A stretch of DNA of 64,000 nt. It comes from Fratercula arctica (lineage: Eukaryota > Chordata > Aves > Charadriiformes > Alcidae). How positions within the stretch are numbered: the first letter of the stretch is position 1; each line of letters begins with the position of its first letter. The stretch is taken from contig CANTUZ010000001.1 in assembly GCA_947846985.1 (NCBI GenBank), positions 111,555,757 through 111,619,756 on the forward strand, read 5' to 3'. The notes below the pieces were generated by a model. The model saw only the letters and a list, made by a program, of their open reading frames with translations. It did no database searches and was not told the DNA's origin. Positions 1-11,788 of the stretch are shown here, in pieces. The position numbers and the translations under genes were made by a program.

Positions 1-1849
1 TCAATGCTAAGAGGTGTGTATGATGTTTTGGCATAAGGGAAATATATTTCTTAAGTCTTGTGAGAGATATGTAACAGAGGGGGCACCAAATTTCAAATAA
101 TACATTAACTGTATAATGGAAAAGGGATCTACAGTACAGGCTGTAGCTGGGGAATGTATCTTTCATCAGGTTGTGTCTTTCCAGCACAAAGCATAACCTC
201 AAGGTATTTCCAGTGCTTCGGATTCTTCCCTCACTCCAAACCTCACCAAGCAAGTTGCTGTAGATTTGCATCTCATCTTCCAAATTAAAGGGAACTAAGT
301 AGCACAGAGTAATTTTACTGTTTCTCTCCCTTTCCAATTATTCTCATGATACTACATATAGGTAATAAAGTGTTAAAGGAAGGGCTCACGAGTGGCTCAC
401 TCTTTACATATGATTTAACTGAGGTACATTTATATATTCTCTTTCCCAGGCTTACCATAATGAAATAAGAGAACTATTTCATAACTAGAATGTTACTTTT
501 AGATTGTTTTTATCTTGAGATCTTTACTCAGCGAAAATTTTGCCTGGGTAAAATTCTATGTACTCTGGGTCTTCCTGGTCTTTCTTTTTTTATAGGTGTA
601 CTTTGAAATGGGGAGCCAGAGGGTTTTTACACTACACTTTCTTTATGGATTTGGGTAGTTTTCAGAGAAAACTGGCTGCTTTCCACTGGCGGACTGTCTC
701 AGTATTATTACTATCAACTAAAAATTTGATGAGTTACAGAAAACAAAAGTATTAATAAGACAGCAGTTGGGGTCCTGGAAGGTTACACAAATGTAGCGAT
801 GAAGAAGCAGAAGGTATATTGGAGTCCTTTCTGCCTTCATTCTTTTCCTTGACTGAGAGTCAATTTTTGAACAGTAAAAAAGGGACTGAAAGGTGAGGAT
901 GCAGAATTTGTTATGGAAGGAAAATAGAATGTTATGTATAATTTTTATGCCATTATTCTGTAATTAGCGTAGGTGGAGTTGTAGCTGTTATTATCAATTT
1001 ATTTGCCTGGAAGTTAGGACAGAAAATAATACGGTGTATCTACTGTTCACCACAGTTTTCTGTTCATGACATTTCATGTAAATTACATTGTTTTTTAGGG
1101 TTTTTTATTTACATTCACTTTGGCTGTAGTAATGCTTTACTATATTAAAAAGTAAGCCCAGACTGACAAAGGCAAATAAGAAGGCTCCTGATGTTCATAA
1201 TTAAACAAGTTAATTTCTTCCCAAATTCACACAGACTGTCTTTGAAATCCAGGAATACCTGATTGACTTTTTCATTTACTGTAAAAAAAGCCCAATATTT
1301 TCTCTGAAGTAAAAGTAGTCATTTCCACTAGGAAAAATATTGCTTTACTATACTCAAAGGAAGTCATCTTTCCAACAGCCAGCCCCACAATCTGCAGAAA
1401 CATATTAGCCCTCATAAAAAGTAATTTTATAGATAAACTCTACAGAGAGAAACCAATGTGCACATATAATAAAGGAAAAGGAAGGGATCATTGTATCTCT
1501 ACATAAAAATCCTTTTCACACCAATGGGAGTTTGCAAAAAGAAGAATAATATTCAACAAATCGATGATGGGGACCAAAAAATGTTCAGAAAGGTGTATGA
1601 GTTCAGGTGGACCGAAAGACTAAATTTTTCCTTAAGCTATAACCAATTTTGATAAACAAGAGGTATTATTTATTGCCAGAATTAAGACCCAGAATCTCAA
1701 ATCCGTATATGTACCAATTCCCAAATCAATAAGCATGCTTCTAAATCAATGTCAAGCAGGTGCCTGAATGGGAAATAAACAATTAAAATACTCGTAAGGA
1801 CCTGGCCCTAACCTGCTTTACAGGTGTTATTCAGAGATTTGGGTGGGGC
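1..1849. other. AT-rich non-coding DNA
   Basis: I see no exon-like open frame, RNA gene or recognisable repeat here. The 65-codon frame around 558-755 is low-complexity and has no family resemblance, so I treat it as chance. Base composition turns abruptly GC-rich near position 1800, where the next feature starts. Confidence 0.6.
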
Positions 1850-2400
1850 CAGGCCTGCTGCACCCTCCCTGCTGCCTCTGGACAGGGTTTGGCCACTGGG
1901 GCAGGACCAGCCTGGCTTCAGATTAGCGCCCCATGAGCAGAGCGGGTAAACCACATGGTGATAGATGGAGGAAGACATTTATGGAAAGGGCTGTCAGAAG
2001 CCAGGACTCGTCCTCTTGGTCTGGCACTGCCTTTCAGCCCTGGCCATTGTTCCCAGGCTGGCCCTGGGCCTTGCTGAACCAGGCACCCTGTTGGCCCCAT
2101 CCCAGCCCGGGGACTGCCTTTCCAGCTGGATTTGGGACCTGTGGTGGCACTTGGGGGTGGCCGAGCTGTGACTCACACCAGTCACTGTCCCCAGCCCAGC
2201 ATGGCTCTCCTTGCTGGTGGCTGTGGGATGGGTCTGGTCAGGGAGGGAGGGCACTGCACTACCCCATGGCCCTTCAGACTTCACCAGGACACCCCCAGCC
2301 AGGTTGCACCCTGGAAGGTGGGTCTGGGGAAGAAGTCTGGTGTTGGGCCTTTCTCATGTGGGTCCATATCCAAACAAAAGCCAAGACTTAAACCATACTG
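1850..2400 (-). repeat. Unclassified GC-rich interspersed repeat, copy A
   Basis: About 550 bases are strikingly GC-rich compared with the AT-rich flanks. Read on the minus strand, the stretch aligns by eye with 43400-43870 on the plus strand. Shared blocks include a CCCTCCCTCCCTGACCAGAC-like segment (partner CCTTCACTCTCTGATCAGAC), a GCTGGGCTGGGGACAGTGAC-like segment, and a CATAAATGTCTTCC-like segment followed by ATGTGG. The blocks occur in the same order, so this is a dispersed repeat rather than a lone GC island. Overlapping frames of 60-152 codons exist on both strands, but this is expected in GC-rich DNA, and the partner copy does not preserve any one frame. The family is unknown to me; an old LTR or a non-autonomous element are both possible. 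The edges are approximate. Confidence 0.55.
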
Positions 2401-5400
2401 AACAGGACTTGCCATTATTTGTTCCAGCAGTCAGTTGTGGTCAGGACCACAGTTCACAATGCAATATGGCTAACGACATTTCAATCTGGAAGCAAGCCCA
2501 GCAGAGCGAAGAGACCGATGCAATAGTAGTCAATAGCATTAAACACTATGGTTTAGACTAGAGGTCTATCTGAAGAAGCATGGATGTGATTGATTCTTTT
2601 GTCTAAGAACAGAAGAGAGTAATTCAGCAAAGCAACAAGTTTTGCTTCAGTATTGTGCTCCAGCCTGAGAGACCCCTAGGATACTGGCAAATGACGTCTG
2701 GTCCTGGCGGCTGCCTCAATAGCTTCTAACCATAAAACACAATAAGTAAACTAGGGCAGCAGTGAGAAAAAAAAAGCACACTGAGGCACTTGCCTTTCCA
2801 AGGAATGAATTGAGAATAAAGAAAGGAAAAAGTTACATTCCAGTTTATATTTTCGGTCAGGTGTTTTCTTTGTTTACCCTGAAAAAACCCTTTCTTGACA
2901 GATTTGAGTGCTCAGGGAAGTGCAGTCAGACAATCCAGGAAACTGAAGTCTTTTATGTACATGCCCTGGGATATAAAATTATTGCTGGGTGGGTGAACTG
3001 CTGCAGCACTAACCCATTAAAGAGAAGATTAAGAACCTGAAATCAAAGAGCCTTTCATGGTTCTGTATGTGCGTTCTATTACTTTTCCATAGTTGTTAGC
3101 ACTTTAAAAAGATGAGAGCAAGTTTAATATAGTTTTTACAGTACATGACTACCAGCATAGCAGTTGTTTTTAAATTTATCCTAATGTCTGTGACAACTTT
3201 GTTTCAGTGCTGACATACTACGATATCTATGCTATTTCATTACTGGGACTCTCTAGAGTGGTGAGGATGCTAGTCACATCAAATTCTGGGCCTGGAGAGG
3301 GGCTGTGCTATGGATAAATATGCATTAGGGAGTGGAGTGATGCCAACAAAATTCACTTTACCCATGACTTAAACCAGATTCAAAACCAGTTCTGTATGTA
3401 ATCTTTAGAGATTTGGTTCCTTCCTGGTGACATTATGATGCTATATAACAAATTGTATTCATTTGTGCTTCAAGGCAGCTTGGAGCTCTATGTGTTTGTT
3501 ATACAACATTTTTGAACTCTGTTATGTGTGGGATTCAATTTATATTCTGTAGTAAAAATTAATTAAAAATAATTTAAAGCAGCACATCTTGAAGTTTTTC
3601 TGAATACAGTGGTTAGTCCTTTTAGAAGACAGGCTTGATAGACCAGCCACATTTGAATTCTGTGGCTAATTTAAACCACCATTGGTTAGAAATGACTAGT
3701 GATCTGCTTATTTATTGACAGCTAATCAGTAGTTTGCGAAGTACAAATGCCCTTCTCAAGTTGCCTTTTTTCCCCTCCTTTTCTGCCCAACATATCCATT
3801 TTTGCTACAGTAATTCGTTTCTACTGTAAAGGACCAATAGGTACTGCTTTAGGTGAGTAACTCAATTCACCTAGGCTCTGACTTAGAGCAGGCCATCCGT
3901 GACGACACTAATAAATTGTGCATGAAATTGATTTAATCTATATTTGAGACATAATTTGTCCTGGAGAATGATGCGTATGCAGTTCACTCATGTTTTTATT
4001 TCATTTCCTATTCTGTGGCTTGCTTTGCTGTATATTTACTACAGTAATTTCTGTTTTCTCATCAGAAAAAAACCACCCAATTTCTTCTGAAATTGTTTTT
4101 CTTTTCACTTTTATTTTTTACTGAGGACAACATAAATATCTGAACTGGTATGTCCTTTATGATCCTTTCCATCTCAACCACTCTCAGCCCTGAAGTCCTT
4201 CACTTACAATTTTGCTCCATCCAATTCTTAAAACACTGATTCTAAGCATTGTATAACATGAACCTCAATGCAACACAACTGTTCCAATATGTTAATGGCA
4301 GATCCTCTTCTAAAGCCTCACAGTTCCTCACAGCTCTTATTTAGACAATTTAGTTGCTTCTGGAAAAGGCTGAACCACATATTAAGGAATATATGAAACC
4401 TGGCACAACTGCTACCATGCCTATTTTACATATGAAAGTATATAGACAGGTTTAAGTCAATTCACAGTTCAGTTGCATTCAATATCAGTTATGGTGGAGA
4501 CACTTATGTTTGATTCCTGATTTCATTTTTTAACTTTAAGAAAAATTTCTGTAAAATTACTATTTTATTGAGAATTATTTGTTTAAAAAAAATCAAACTA
4601 ATGTCTTCTAATATTTGTTTTTTCTCATTGGACCTCTTTGGTGAAATGATAAATTTGAGGCTTAAAAATGCCTTTTTACTTGTACTTACATTGCTAGGAC
4701 TGACAGATACTTTTTCCTAGTTGATAAAGCTTAAGTGTGGCATCCTCCAAATCTAATATGAGATGTGGCTAACTGAGATGTGGCTTCTCCACTGATAAAT
4801 GAAGAATTGTACCAATCCTTTTTGGGGCTTTCCTTTATCTACATATCTTTCTCTTTTTCACAGGCTTTAAGAAATCATTCACTGATCCTTCAAGGTCCGA
4901 TACGCTAAGTATTATTTCTATAACACTGAATCTTGTCCATGCTCTGGTTAAATTAAATGTTGCTTTGACTTTGTCTTCTGATAGATTTGGTTAATCCACA
5001 ATAAGTAGGAGAGGAAGCTTAATTTTTCAAATATGAATTTCTTATTTTTTCTACTAATTTCAATAAAATTCAAGCAAATATATAATGTGCCAAATCAGCA
5101 TTATTACCAGTCCATGTTCCATAAGAGCCATCCATATTCCATTGGTTATACTTTTCTGTTACTTTGTTAAGCTTCCTGGAATTTCTTTTGACAGTTTTTA
5201 ATTCTTCTTCCATTGGGCAAGAAACATGATTTGGGGAAGCCATGACATAGCAAGCCTCCCTCAAGTCAATGATAATTTAACTGTCTTCTCTGTAGAGTAA
5301 TCAAAGGTTGTTTTCTAATCTTCTAAAATCTGCCAATTCTATTTCTTTCTCTTTTGATTTTTTTTAAATGTTGTTTTTCTTGTGCAAATATCTTCAGAAA

Positions 5401-5689
5401 CTGTATGCCTTCTTCCAACAAGTATTTATCTGAAAACTTGGGCTGATAGGAAGAACAGTAACTTCTCTGCTTATTAATCAAAGGAATTAAACCATTCTTT
5501 TTATTCATAGCACCTTCTGATTCCTTTTATTTTTAATTTATTTTTCCTCCACTTCATTTTTCTTATGCTTCACTGTTTTCTCCTATTTGCTACCTGAAGT
5601 TATGGTATACTTTCTTTATATTTTCCTACAGTAGGACTTTATTGCTGCTGGGTTTTGGATTTCCCTTTATCTTTTTTTGTTGTTTTTTT

Positions 5690-5748
5690 TTATATGTGTA
5701 TACTCATGTGTACACACAGACACATATATATGTGTATATATATATGTA
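5690..5748. repeat. TA/TG microsatellite
   Basis: Alternating TATATG, TGTGTA, CACACA and TATATATA runs form an imperfect dinucleotide microsatellite of about 60 bases, directly after a T-rich tract. Confidence 0.8.
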
Positions 5749-8182
5749 CTGAAAATAAGAATGCTGAACCTTTGGTTTAACCAGTAAACCTTGTTTTCCC
5801 TGCTATTCATTTCTGGTTCAGTAGGTAGGATACAAATCTTTGGGTTCAAATAAAAATACCATTCTGACTCAGCAGTCCAGTTCCAATTTGGTTCCAGTTC
5901 AATTCTAGGTCCCCCCAAATTACACTTCACTTTAAATGTGCTTTCCCCTCTGAAATATCTGGTTGACATGGTTGGGTTCAGTGCTTTCAATGCGAGGCAG
6001 AAAGCTTCACTAACCTCTCATAAAGCTGCTAGCTGACCTGAGTTGGAAAATGCTGCTTGTTTACTTGTTTTGGCACATGTTTGCCGTTGAAACTTGGAAC
6101 ATGATAAATCCCTGAAGCTTGCACTACCAGCAAAAAAAAACTGAAGAAGATGAAGAAGGGGAAAATGAGGAGATAAAGTGGCTGGTAGAGCAAGGGAATT
6201 CTGAAGGTATGCATTAAATATTAGCTGATATATATTTGCAAATGATTCTCATGAGTTCATCCATGTGGCAAATTCTGATGTACTGACTTTAAGGTTCCCC
6301 ATGAGTGCATTTTTTAATCTAAAGTAAAATCTCACACCAAAAAAGCTTTTATATTTAAAGCGTGAGAAAGTTTCTCTTTGTTCTAAAATAAAACTCTTAG
6401 CCTTTCTCTATTCTCTTTACCTCCTAACCTCAAGAAATATTAATTTCTAAAAGACAGCTCAGGAGCTGTGAGGAAGCATTCTGGCTATGTTTCATAAATG
6501 TAACAGTGTTCAGATGTTACAAAGGTTCTGAACTGTATTTCAATAACTGAATATGGTACTTGCCATACATGAAAGGTAAAGTTGTTGTTCAAGCTGTAAT
6601 GTTGTCTTCTTCTGTTGACATAACTAAATAAATCTTAGAGTATATGTCTACTTTAATACCTTACCTCCAGACTATTTTTATTCCAAACACAATGAGGCAG
6701 ACTTCAAGCAATGCCGGTGAGAGTGTTGGTTCAGCTCATGAGAGGCATATGTATCTCTTAGACCCACTGTCATTACAGCACATACTCCTTTGTCTTCTTG
6801 TGTTTGATGCTCTTTTTTTGGTGTTAAAATATCTGCCGTCTGGTAAGCTTACAGTTCTGGAGGTTTTTCCTTTCACCTGAATTTTTTCTTCTGTCTTGAT
6901 GTTTATTTTTTAGCCCTTTCATTCATCAGTATGTTGCCCCTTCTCTTTTCCTCAGTTTCCATGTCTGTACACTTTGTGTGCAGAACTTTTTATTCTTTCC
7001 CTTCCATTCTTTCTGTTTTAGTATGAGTGTTTCTTACTTCCCACCCAATCACAATTTTTATTGATTTTGTTCTCCATTTGTCACCCACATTTTCACTACC
7101 CCATTTCACTGCCCCTTTATTACCACTCAGCAGCAAAGTAAAATCCACTAGCTTTTGGACCAAATCAGTGAACACAACCGAGTAATACCAGTGAGAGAAC
7201 TTATGTTAGATTTCATTAGTCCCATTGAAAATGGGAGCTCACAAGCAAGGGTGATTGGAACTTCTAAATTGCTGAAAACAACCAGGATAACATAGCCTGG
7301 TCCTCAACACTTTCCACATCAGTAGCTACAGACAGACATAGTTTAAAATATTTTCAAAGCCTGCTAAGTAATTGAGACTGAATTGTTCTATAAGCTGGGA
7401 TAATTTCACTTCTGGGAGGGATGAAACGACCAGTATTTCTATCTTCCTCCCTCATAAAACAATCTGTTCCAGACATTCCCCAGTTCATCAGCATCTTCCT
7501 TGGGGGGGTATCTCTGAAAAGAAATATTGAAAGCTTTTCCCTGAATTTTCTGTTGAGCAGGTGGGCTGTAGGATGGTTTTTGTTTTGTAGATATATTTTG
7601 GATTGTTTGTGAAAGTTGTTTGTTACCATGCCATCTGATGGACAATTTCTCAATGTGCCATCATGAGTAGAGCATCTGCTCTTACCACAATGTTTCTTCT
7701 AATGTGAATAGGTCTAGGAGAAATTCATCACTGCAATGTATTATTCATACTGATAAAAAGGTTTGCAAAGTATCTCAAAAGTTAAAATGGCAATATTGTC
7801 TGCTCAATGGCCCTTTTATATTTTCATAACCATTTTTAGCACTCTGTTTCCTGATACATCCTTTTCCCTAAAGAAATTAGTACGTGTCAGACTTCCAAAA
7901 CTCAGATTAAAATAATTAAAAGAAATTATTTCTGTCCCCTATACCACCATGTTCTGAAGAAGGTTCTTCAGGACTTGTTCTCCTTCATTTGGTGTAGTAG
8001 GGGGGCTTAAATGTGGTAAGCTTACCTGTTTAAAACACAGAAATATTGGCATATTACCAATCGCTAGAAACTCTACTGCAGGTGATGATCTTTGATATGG
8101 ATGCAGGCAAAAAACAACACGCAAATATTGCAGTTCTTCATGTCTTACTCCTAGAGAAATAATTTATTTTTTTTCTTTTTTT

Positions 8183-8220
8183 GGGGGGAGGGGGAGGGGG
8201 GGAGTGCAGGAAGGGTTAGG
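8183..8220 (+). repeat. G-rich tract, potential G-quadruplex
   Basis: Runs of 6, 5 and 7 guanines are separated by single adenines and followed by two GGG triplets. This meets the usual four-G-tract pattern with very short loops on the plus strand. A T-rich tract lies immediately upstream. It is low-complexity sequence; any structural role is inference. Confidence 0.7.
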
Positions 8221-8292
8221 GAGTTTAGTAATATAACATTTTAATGTCTGACAGACTTCTACAATTTCACCTAGGGCAGGGAGGGATAATTT

Positions 8293-8770
8293 ACAGAATC
8301 ACAGGATAGTTTAGGCTGGAAGGGACCTCTCGAAATCATCTAGTACAACCCTTTGCTCAAGCAGAGTCAAATAGATCAGGTTGTCCAGGACAGCACACAG
8401 CTGGGTTTTGAATATCTCCACAGATGGAGACTCCACAATCTCTCTAGGCAACCTGTTCCAGCATTTGACCAACCTCACAGTAAGGGTTTTCTTGTGTTAA
8501 GATAGAATTTCATGTGTTTTTATTTGTGTCTATTGCCTCCTGTCCTGTCACTGTGTATTGATGAGAAAAGTCTGGCTCCCTCATGATTTCCCTGCCATCA
8601 GGTTATTTATTCACATTGATAAGATCCCCCTGAGCCTTCTCTTTTCCAGACTAATGAGTCTCAGCTCTCTGCTTCTCCTTATATGAAAGATACTCTAGTC
8701 CCTTAATCATCTAGGTGGCCCTGTGCTGGACTTCCTCCAGAAAGTTACATCTTTGGGTTTTCCATAGGTC
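8293..8770 (-). mobile_element. CR1 LINE fragment, 3' portion
   Basis: The plus strand begins with ACAGAATCACAGGATAG followed by a GGCTGGAAGGGACCTCT-like block. That is the reverse complement of the classic CR1 3' end, where octamer-like repeats replace a poly(A) tail. The body continues through sequence matching the ends of CR1 ORF2 and the 3' UTR, including CTCCACAATCTCTCTAGGCAACCTGTTCCA-type phrases. The element is 5'-truncated near 8770, as most CR1 copies are. Many substitutions and small indels mark it as an old copy, and no reading frame survives. Confidence 0.9.
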
Positions 8771-10011
8771 TAGATCACACTGGTCTGCAGGCAAAATGTT
8801 GCTCTTTCCAAAACATTTGCACTAGGAACTTGATAATGGACCAGCCTTTTTTTTTTCTTTTTTCCCCTTTCTATCAAAAAGTTATGCAGATATAGATCAA
8901 TGATTTTAAAGCACTCAAACCCAAATCTTTGTAAGCTTGTATATGTACTCAACATTAATATAATTTCTTTCAATACTATTAGATAAACAGTAAAGTACTA
9001 AAAGAACTACATATCACTGCACACTGAATGATTTTTGCAGCTCTTCTTTGACAGTGAACTTTTTATTTGATATCCTTAATTTGACAGTGCTTTTACAATC
9101 AGATTTGAATGAATTTTAGATCCTAAATTCTGCACTGACCTCTTGTAAGCAACTTTCTGTGCTCAGATAGAGCTTATGCAGTCTTCTGAAGCTGGTTTTA
9201 AAACCAGACTCACTGTCCTTAAGAGACTGGCACATGTAAATGCAACCTCAGGCGCAACTGGAGAGCACTTTACAGAGCATGTGGTGTCCTGTGCACCCTA
9301 ACAGACCTCTGTGGCACAAACCAGCTTACCATGAGGCACTCCCAGACAAACCATATGCATACTGCCTGAGGGCTGTCTACAGGCTATCAGTGCAGAAGGC
9401 AGGTGGATGTTTCAGGCAGAGTGCCATACTCACATCTAGTCTTTCAGAGCAAAACCACTAGCGGGATTCTGCACAGGTACAGGGTTTGCCAGAACCACAA
9501 CTCATAGCAAGTTCAGAATACAAATAACTGCATTAGACATGGTACATTAGGGATCTTTTCAGATCCCATATGAGGAAAAGTCTCTTAGTGCTCTCACGTG
9601 TAAAGAAACAAAACACAGTCTTGTCAACTATCAAGATTTTATCATGAGTCTCATGGTGTCTGTAGATTTTCTTAAAAGCCGCAGGTCCCCGAGACAGGTC
9701 TTTTATGAACAATTCCGCTCACTTTTAATTTTTATTTTTTATATATATATTGTTTCTAATGCAGAAGAAAGCTTGCAAATACTTGACTCAAGGTCAGTCG
9801 TAAAGCTCAAAAGCAGAAACAAAAGAAAAAAATAGTGGTAGGCTGTTTGTTGTTATTTTTAAATCTGCTATTCTGGCACCTGATCTGTGCTTTTTGGGCA
9901 TTCAGGCTTGACAACACTGAAAACACTTGACCCTTTTTGTCACCACAGGATCTAATACACTTTCCAATTTGGAACTTGAACTAGGAAAAATGTTAATTAA
10001 CATTAATTATA
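8771..10011. other. Non-coding DNA between CR1 fragment and hAT element
   Basis: I see nothing I can assign. A moderately GC-rich patch at 9200-9480 holds a 73-codon frame with no recognisable domain; it could be an old repeat or chance. The sequence becomes very AT-rich towards 10011. Confidence 0.5.
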
Positions 10012-10019
10012 ATGTAGGA
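10012..10019. repeat. Left target-site octamer of the hAT element
   Basis: ATGTAGGA lies immediately outside the left terminal repeat. It fits the nTnTAGnn target preference of hAT elements and is probably the decayed partner of the octamer at 13777. Confidence 0.5.
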
Positions 10020-10033
10020 CAGCGGTCTCCAAA
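10020..10033 (+). repeat. Left terminal inverted repeat of the hAT element
   Basis: CAGCGGTCTCCAAA pairs with the reverse complement of 13763-13776 with a single mismatch. It resembles the CAGNGGTTCTCAAA-type ends known from Charlie-group hAT elements. Confidence 0.8.
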
Positions 10034-10035
10034 TT

Positions 10036-10051
10036 GGGGTGTGCACACCCC
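10036..10051. repeat. 16-bp perfect palindrome beside the hAT left end
   Basis: GGGGTGTGCACACCCC equals its own reverse complement and sits two bases inside the terminal repeat region. GGGTGTT and GGGGTGTGGG follow at about 10053 and 10075, and a GGGGGTGCATGC block lies inside the right end near 13710. Subterminal repeats of this sort often serve as transposase binding sites in hAT elements; that role is inferred here. Confidence 0.7.
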
Positions 10052-11379
10052 AGGGTGTTCACAGTGATTTGTTGGGGTGTGGGAAGAAAATTTTAGAACT
10101 TTAATTTATATAATTTTTAATCTAAAAAAAAAGAAAAGAAAGAAATAAAGCTTTACTAATTTTTAATATATGGCTTGACACTGGCACCCTCAATCGCTCT
10201 GTATGTCAGAGTCCCATGTCACCTACACGGTCACCAAGGTGTTCTGGGGGAAAAGTGGGTTCTCCGCAACATGGAGGAGGTGGCAATGGTGCCCTCAGTT
10301 ATTCACTCACTTTCAGCATACTGTGATATATTGCACTTTATGTGTCCTTGTTTAAGCAGATTTACAGATTATTTTATCTAGCTTTAACTAAACCAACCTT
10401 CACAAAATGGACAACGTGCTTAAATTGAAAATAATTCTAATAATTTGAGCACAAGCAAACAAGAAGAAAATGGCAGAGGTGACATTTCCCTTACTCTTCG
10501 TACAAGCTTTTTATTAGTCATATTATAAGGTAAAACCAATGACAATTTAATCAGATGTAATCAGCACAGTTTAAAGTCATGTGATACTCAACCCAGTGCT
10601 TCATTAAACTTAATGATAAATGTTTAGAAGGTTCTTTTGAGGTTTCTTACCTAAGAGCAAAAGACAGAAATCTGCCATGGTAAAAATGGCTGAAATGAAA
10701 TACACAGAAAACAATGTGGAAACAAACTAAAATTCATTTCTTTGTCATCAAATACTGTTGGAAAATGCATAGAAAATATTGCCAAAAGTTTGAAGAAGCA
10801 TGTATTAGAAAAAATTACGCAGTGTAGGAGGTTTGCTATACAGTTGGCTGAAAGTACATGTGTTTCTAACATGTCGCAGTTTATGGTATTTGCTAGATTC
10901 TGTTTCAATAATGAAATACGTTAAGAACTACTGCTTTGTGAGCCATGAAAGGAAAGATGTACTGGAGAAGATATATTCTCAGCAGTAAGTGACTTCTTTA
11001 ATAAAAAACAGTGTTTTATGGAAAAACTCTGCAAGTGTAACCGCTGATGGAGTGGCTGCTTTGACTGGAATATAAAAGGATTCCAGAATAAGTTTACAGA
11101 GCTAGCACCACATGTGAAATTCATTCACTACATCATTCATGGGCAAACTGTTGCAGCAAGGAAATAGTACCCAGAAGTGCACAAAGTTCTACAGGATGTC
11201 ATCGATGTGGTTAATTTTATAAAGACTTTTAAATAGTAAAATCTTTACAATACTTTGTAACAAGATGGGAGTGACCATGAAGTTCCTTTGTACCACACAG
11301 CGATTTTCTGGTTATCTCATGGCAGAGTGAGTGAGAAAAAAAGAGTTGTCAAAATTAAAGATGAATTATGCATTTCGGT

Positions 11380-11788
11380 CAATCGCTGAGGGGAGCTGCT
11401 CCAAAGCCAGCAGTGGAGCTGCAGATTTTGGTACACAGGGGGTTTTCCTGAGGTAAGGGGATGCCAGGGCAGCAGAGACAACCTCCAGGAGCCGGCAGCT
11501 CTGTTGGGAGATGTTGACAAGTCCTGGGCATTGCCAGAGCAATGGTGACCACCCCCTGCCTATAAAAAGCAGGCTGGGGAGTACAACTGACCAGGAGTGT
11601 GGGGACCAGGATGGGCAAACAGGGCATGGGGCGTCAGTCAGGGCATGGCGTGGCATGGCAATTAGCATGGAAGGGCGTGTGAAAAGGGTGCTTCTTTGAA
11701 GGAGAATTCCACTGGCCAGCACCAAGCACCATCCTGTGGCCACCTGCACAGGTCAAGGGCACTCATCCTACCTAACCCTCAAGGTAGA
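11380..11788 (+). promoter_or_regulatory. CR1 5' UTR with TATA-like box
   Basis: This GC-rich leader precedes the ORF1 start. A CCTATAAAAAGC motif at about 11559-11570 looks like a TATA box, and GGCATGG/GGCATGGCG direct repeats occur at 11622-11660. CR1 promoters are expected in the 5' UTR, but whether this copy ever had activity cannot be told. The left boundary against hAT sequence is uncertain by some tens of bases. Confidence 0.55.

Larger units (their letters stand above)
2401..8292. other. Non-coding DNA with small low-complexity tracts
   Basis: I see no gene in this stretch. Landmarks are an imperfect 15-bp direct duplication at 4759-4788 (TGAGATGTGGCT repeated), a T-rich plus TA/TG tract at 5676-5748, and a G-rich tract at 8183-8215. 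The frames of 60-107 codons are AT-biased, lack domain-like sequence and are often overlapped by frames on the other strand, so I regard them as chance. Confidence 0.6.

Noticed and set aside
1933..2391. 152-codon frame as a gene
   Set aside because: It lies in GC-rich repeat DNA with open frames on both strands, the partner copy at 43.4 kb does not conserve the frame, and the protein has no domain-like pattern.
9240..9461. 73-codon frame in a GC-richer patch as a possible exon
   Set aside because: No convincing splice sites or known domain; the patch may be an old repeat.
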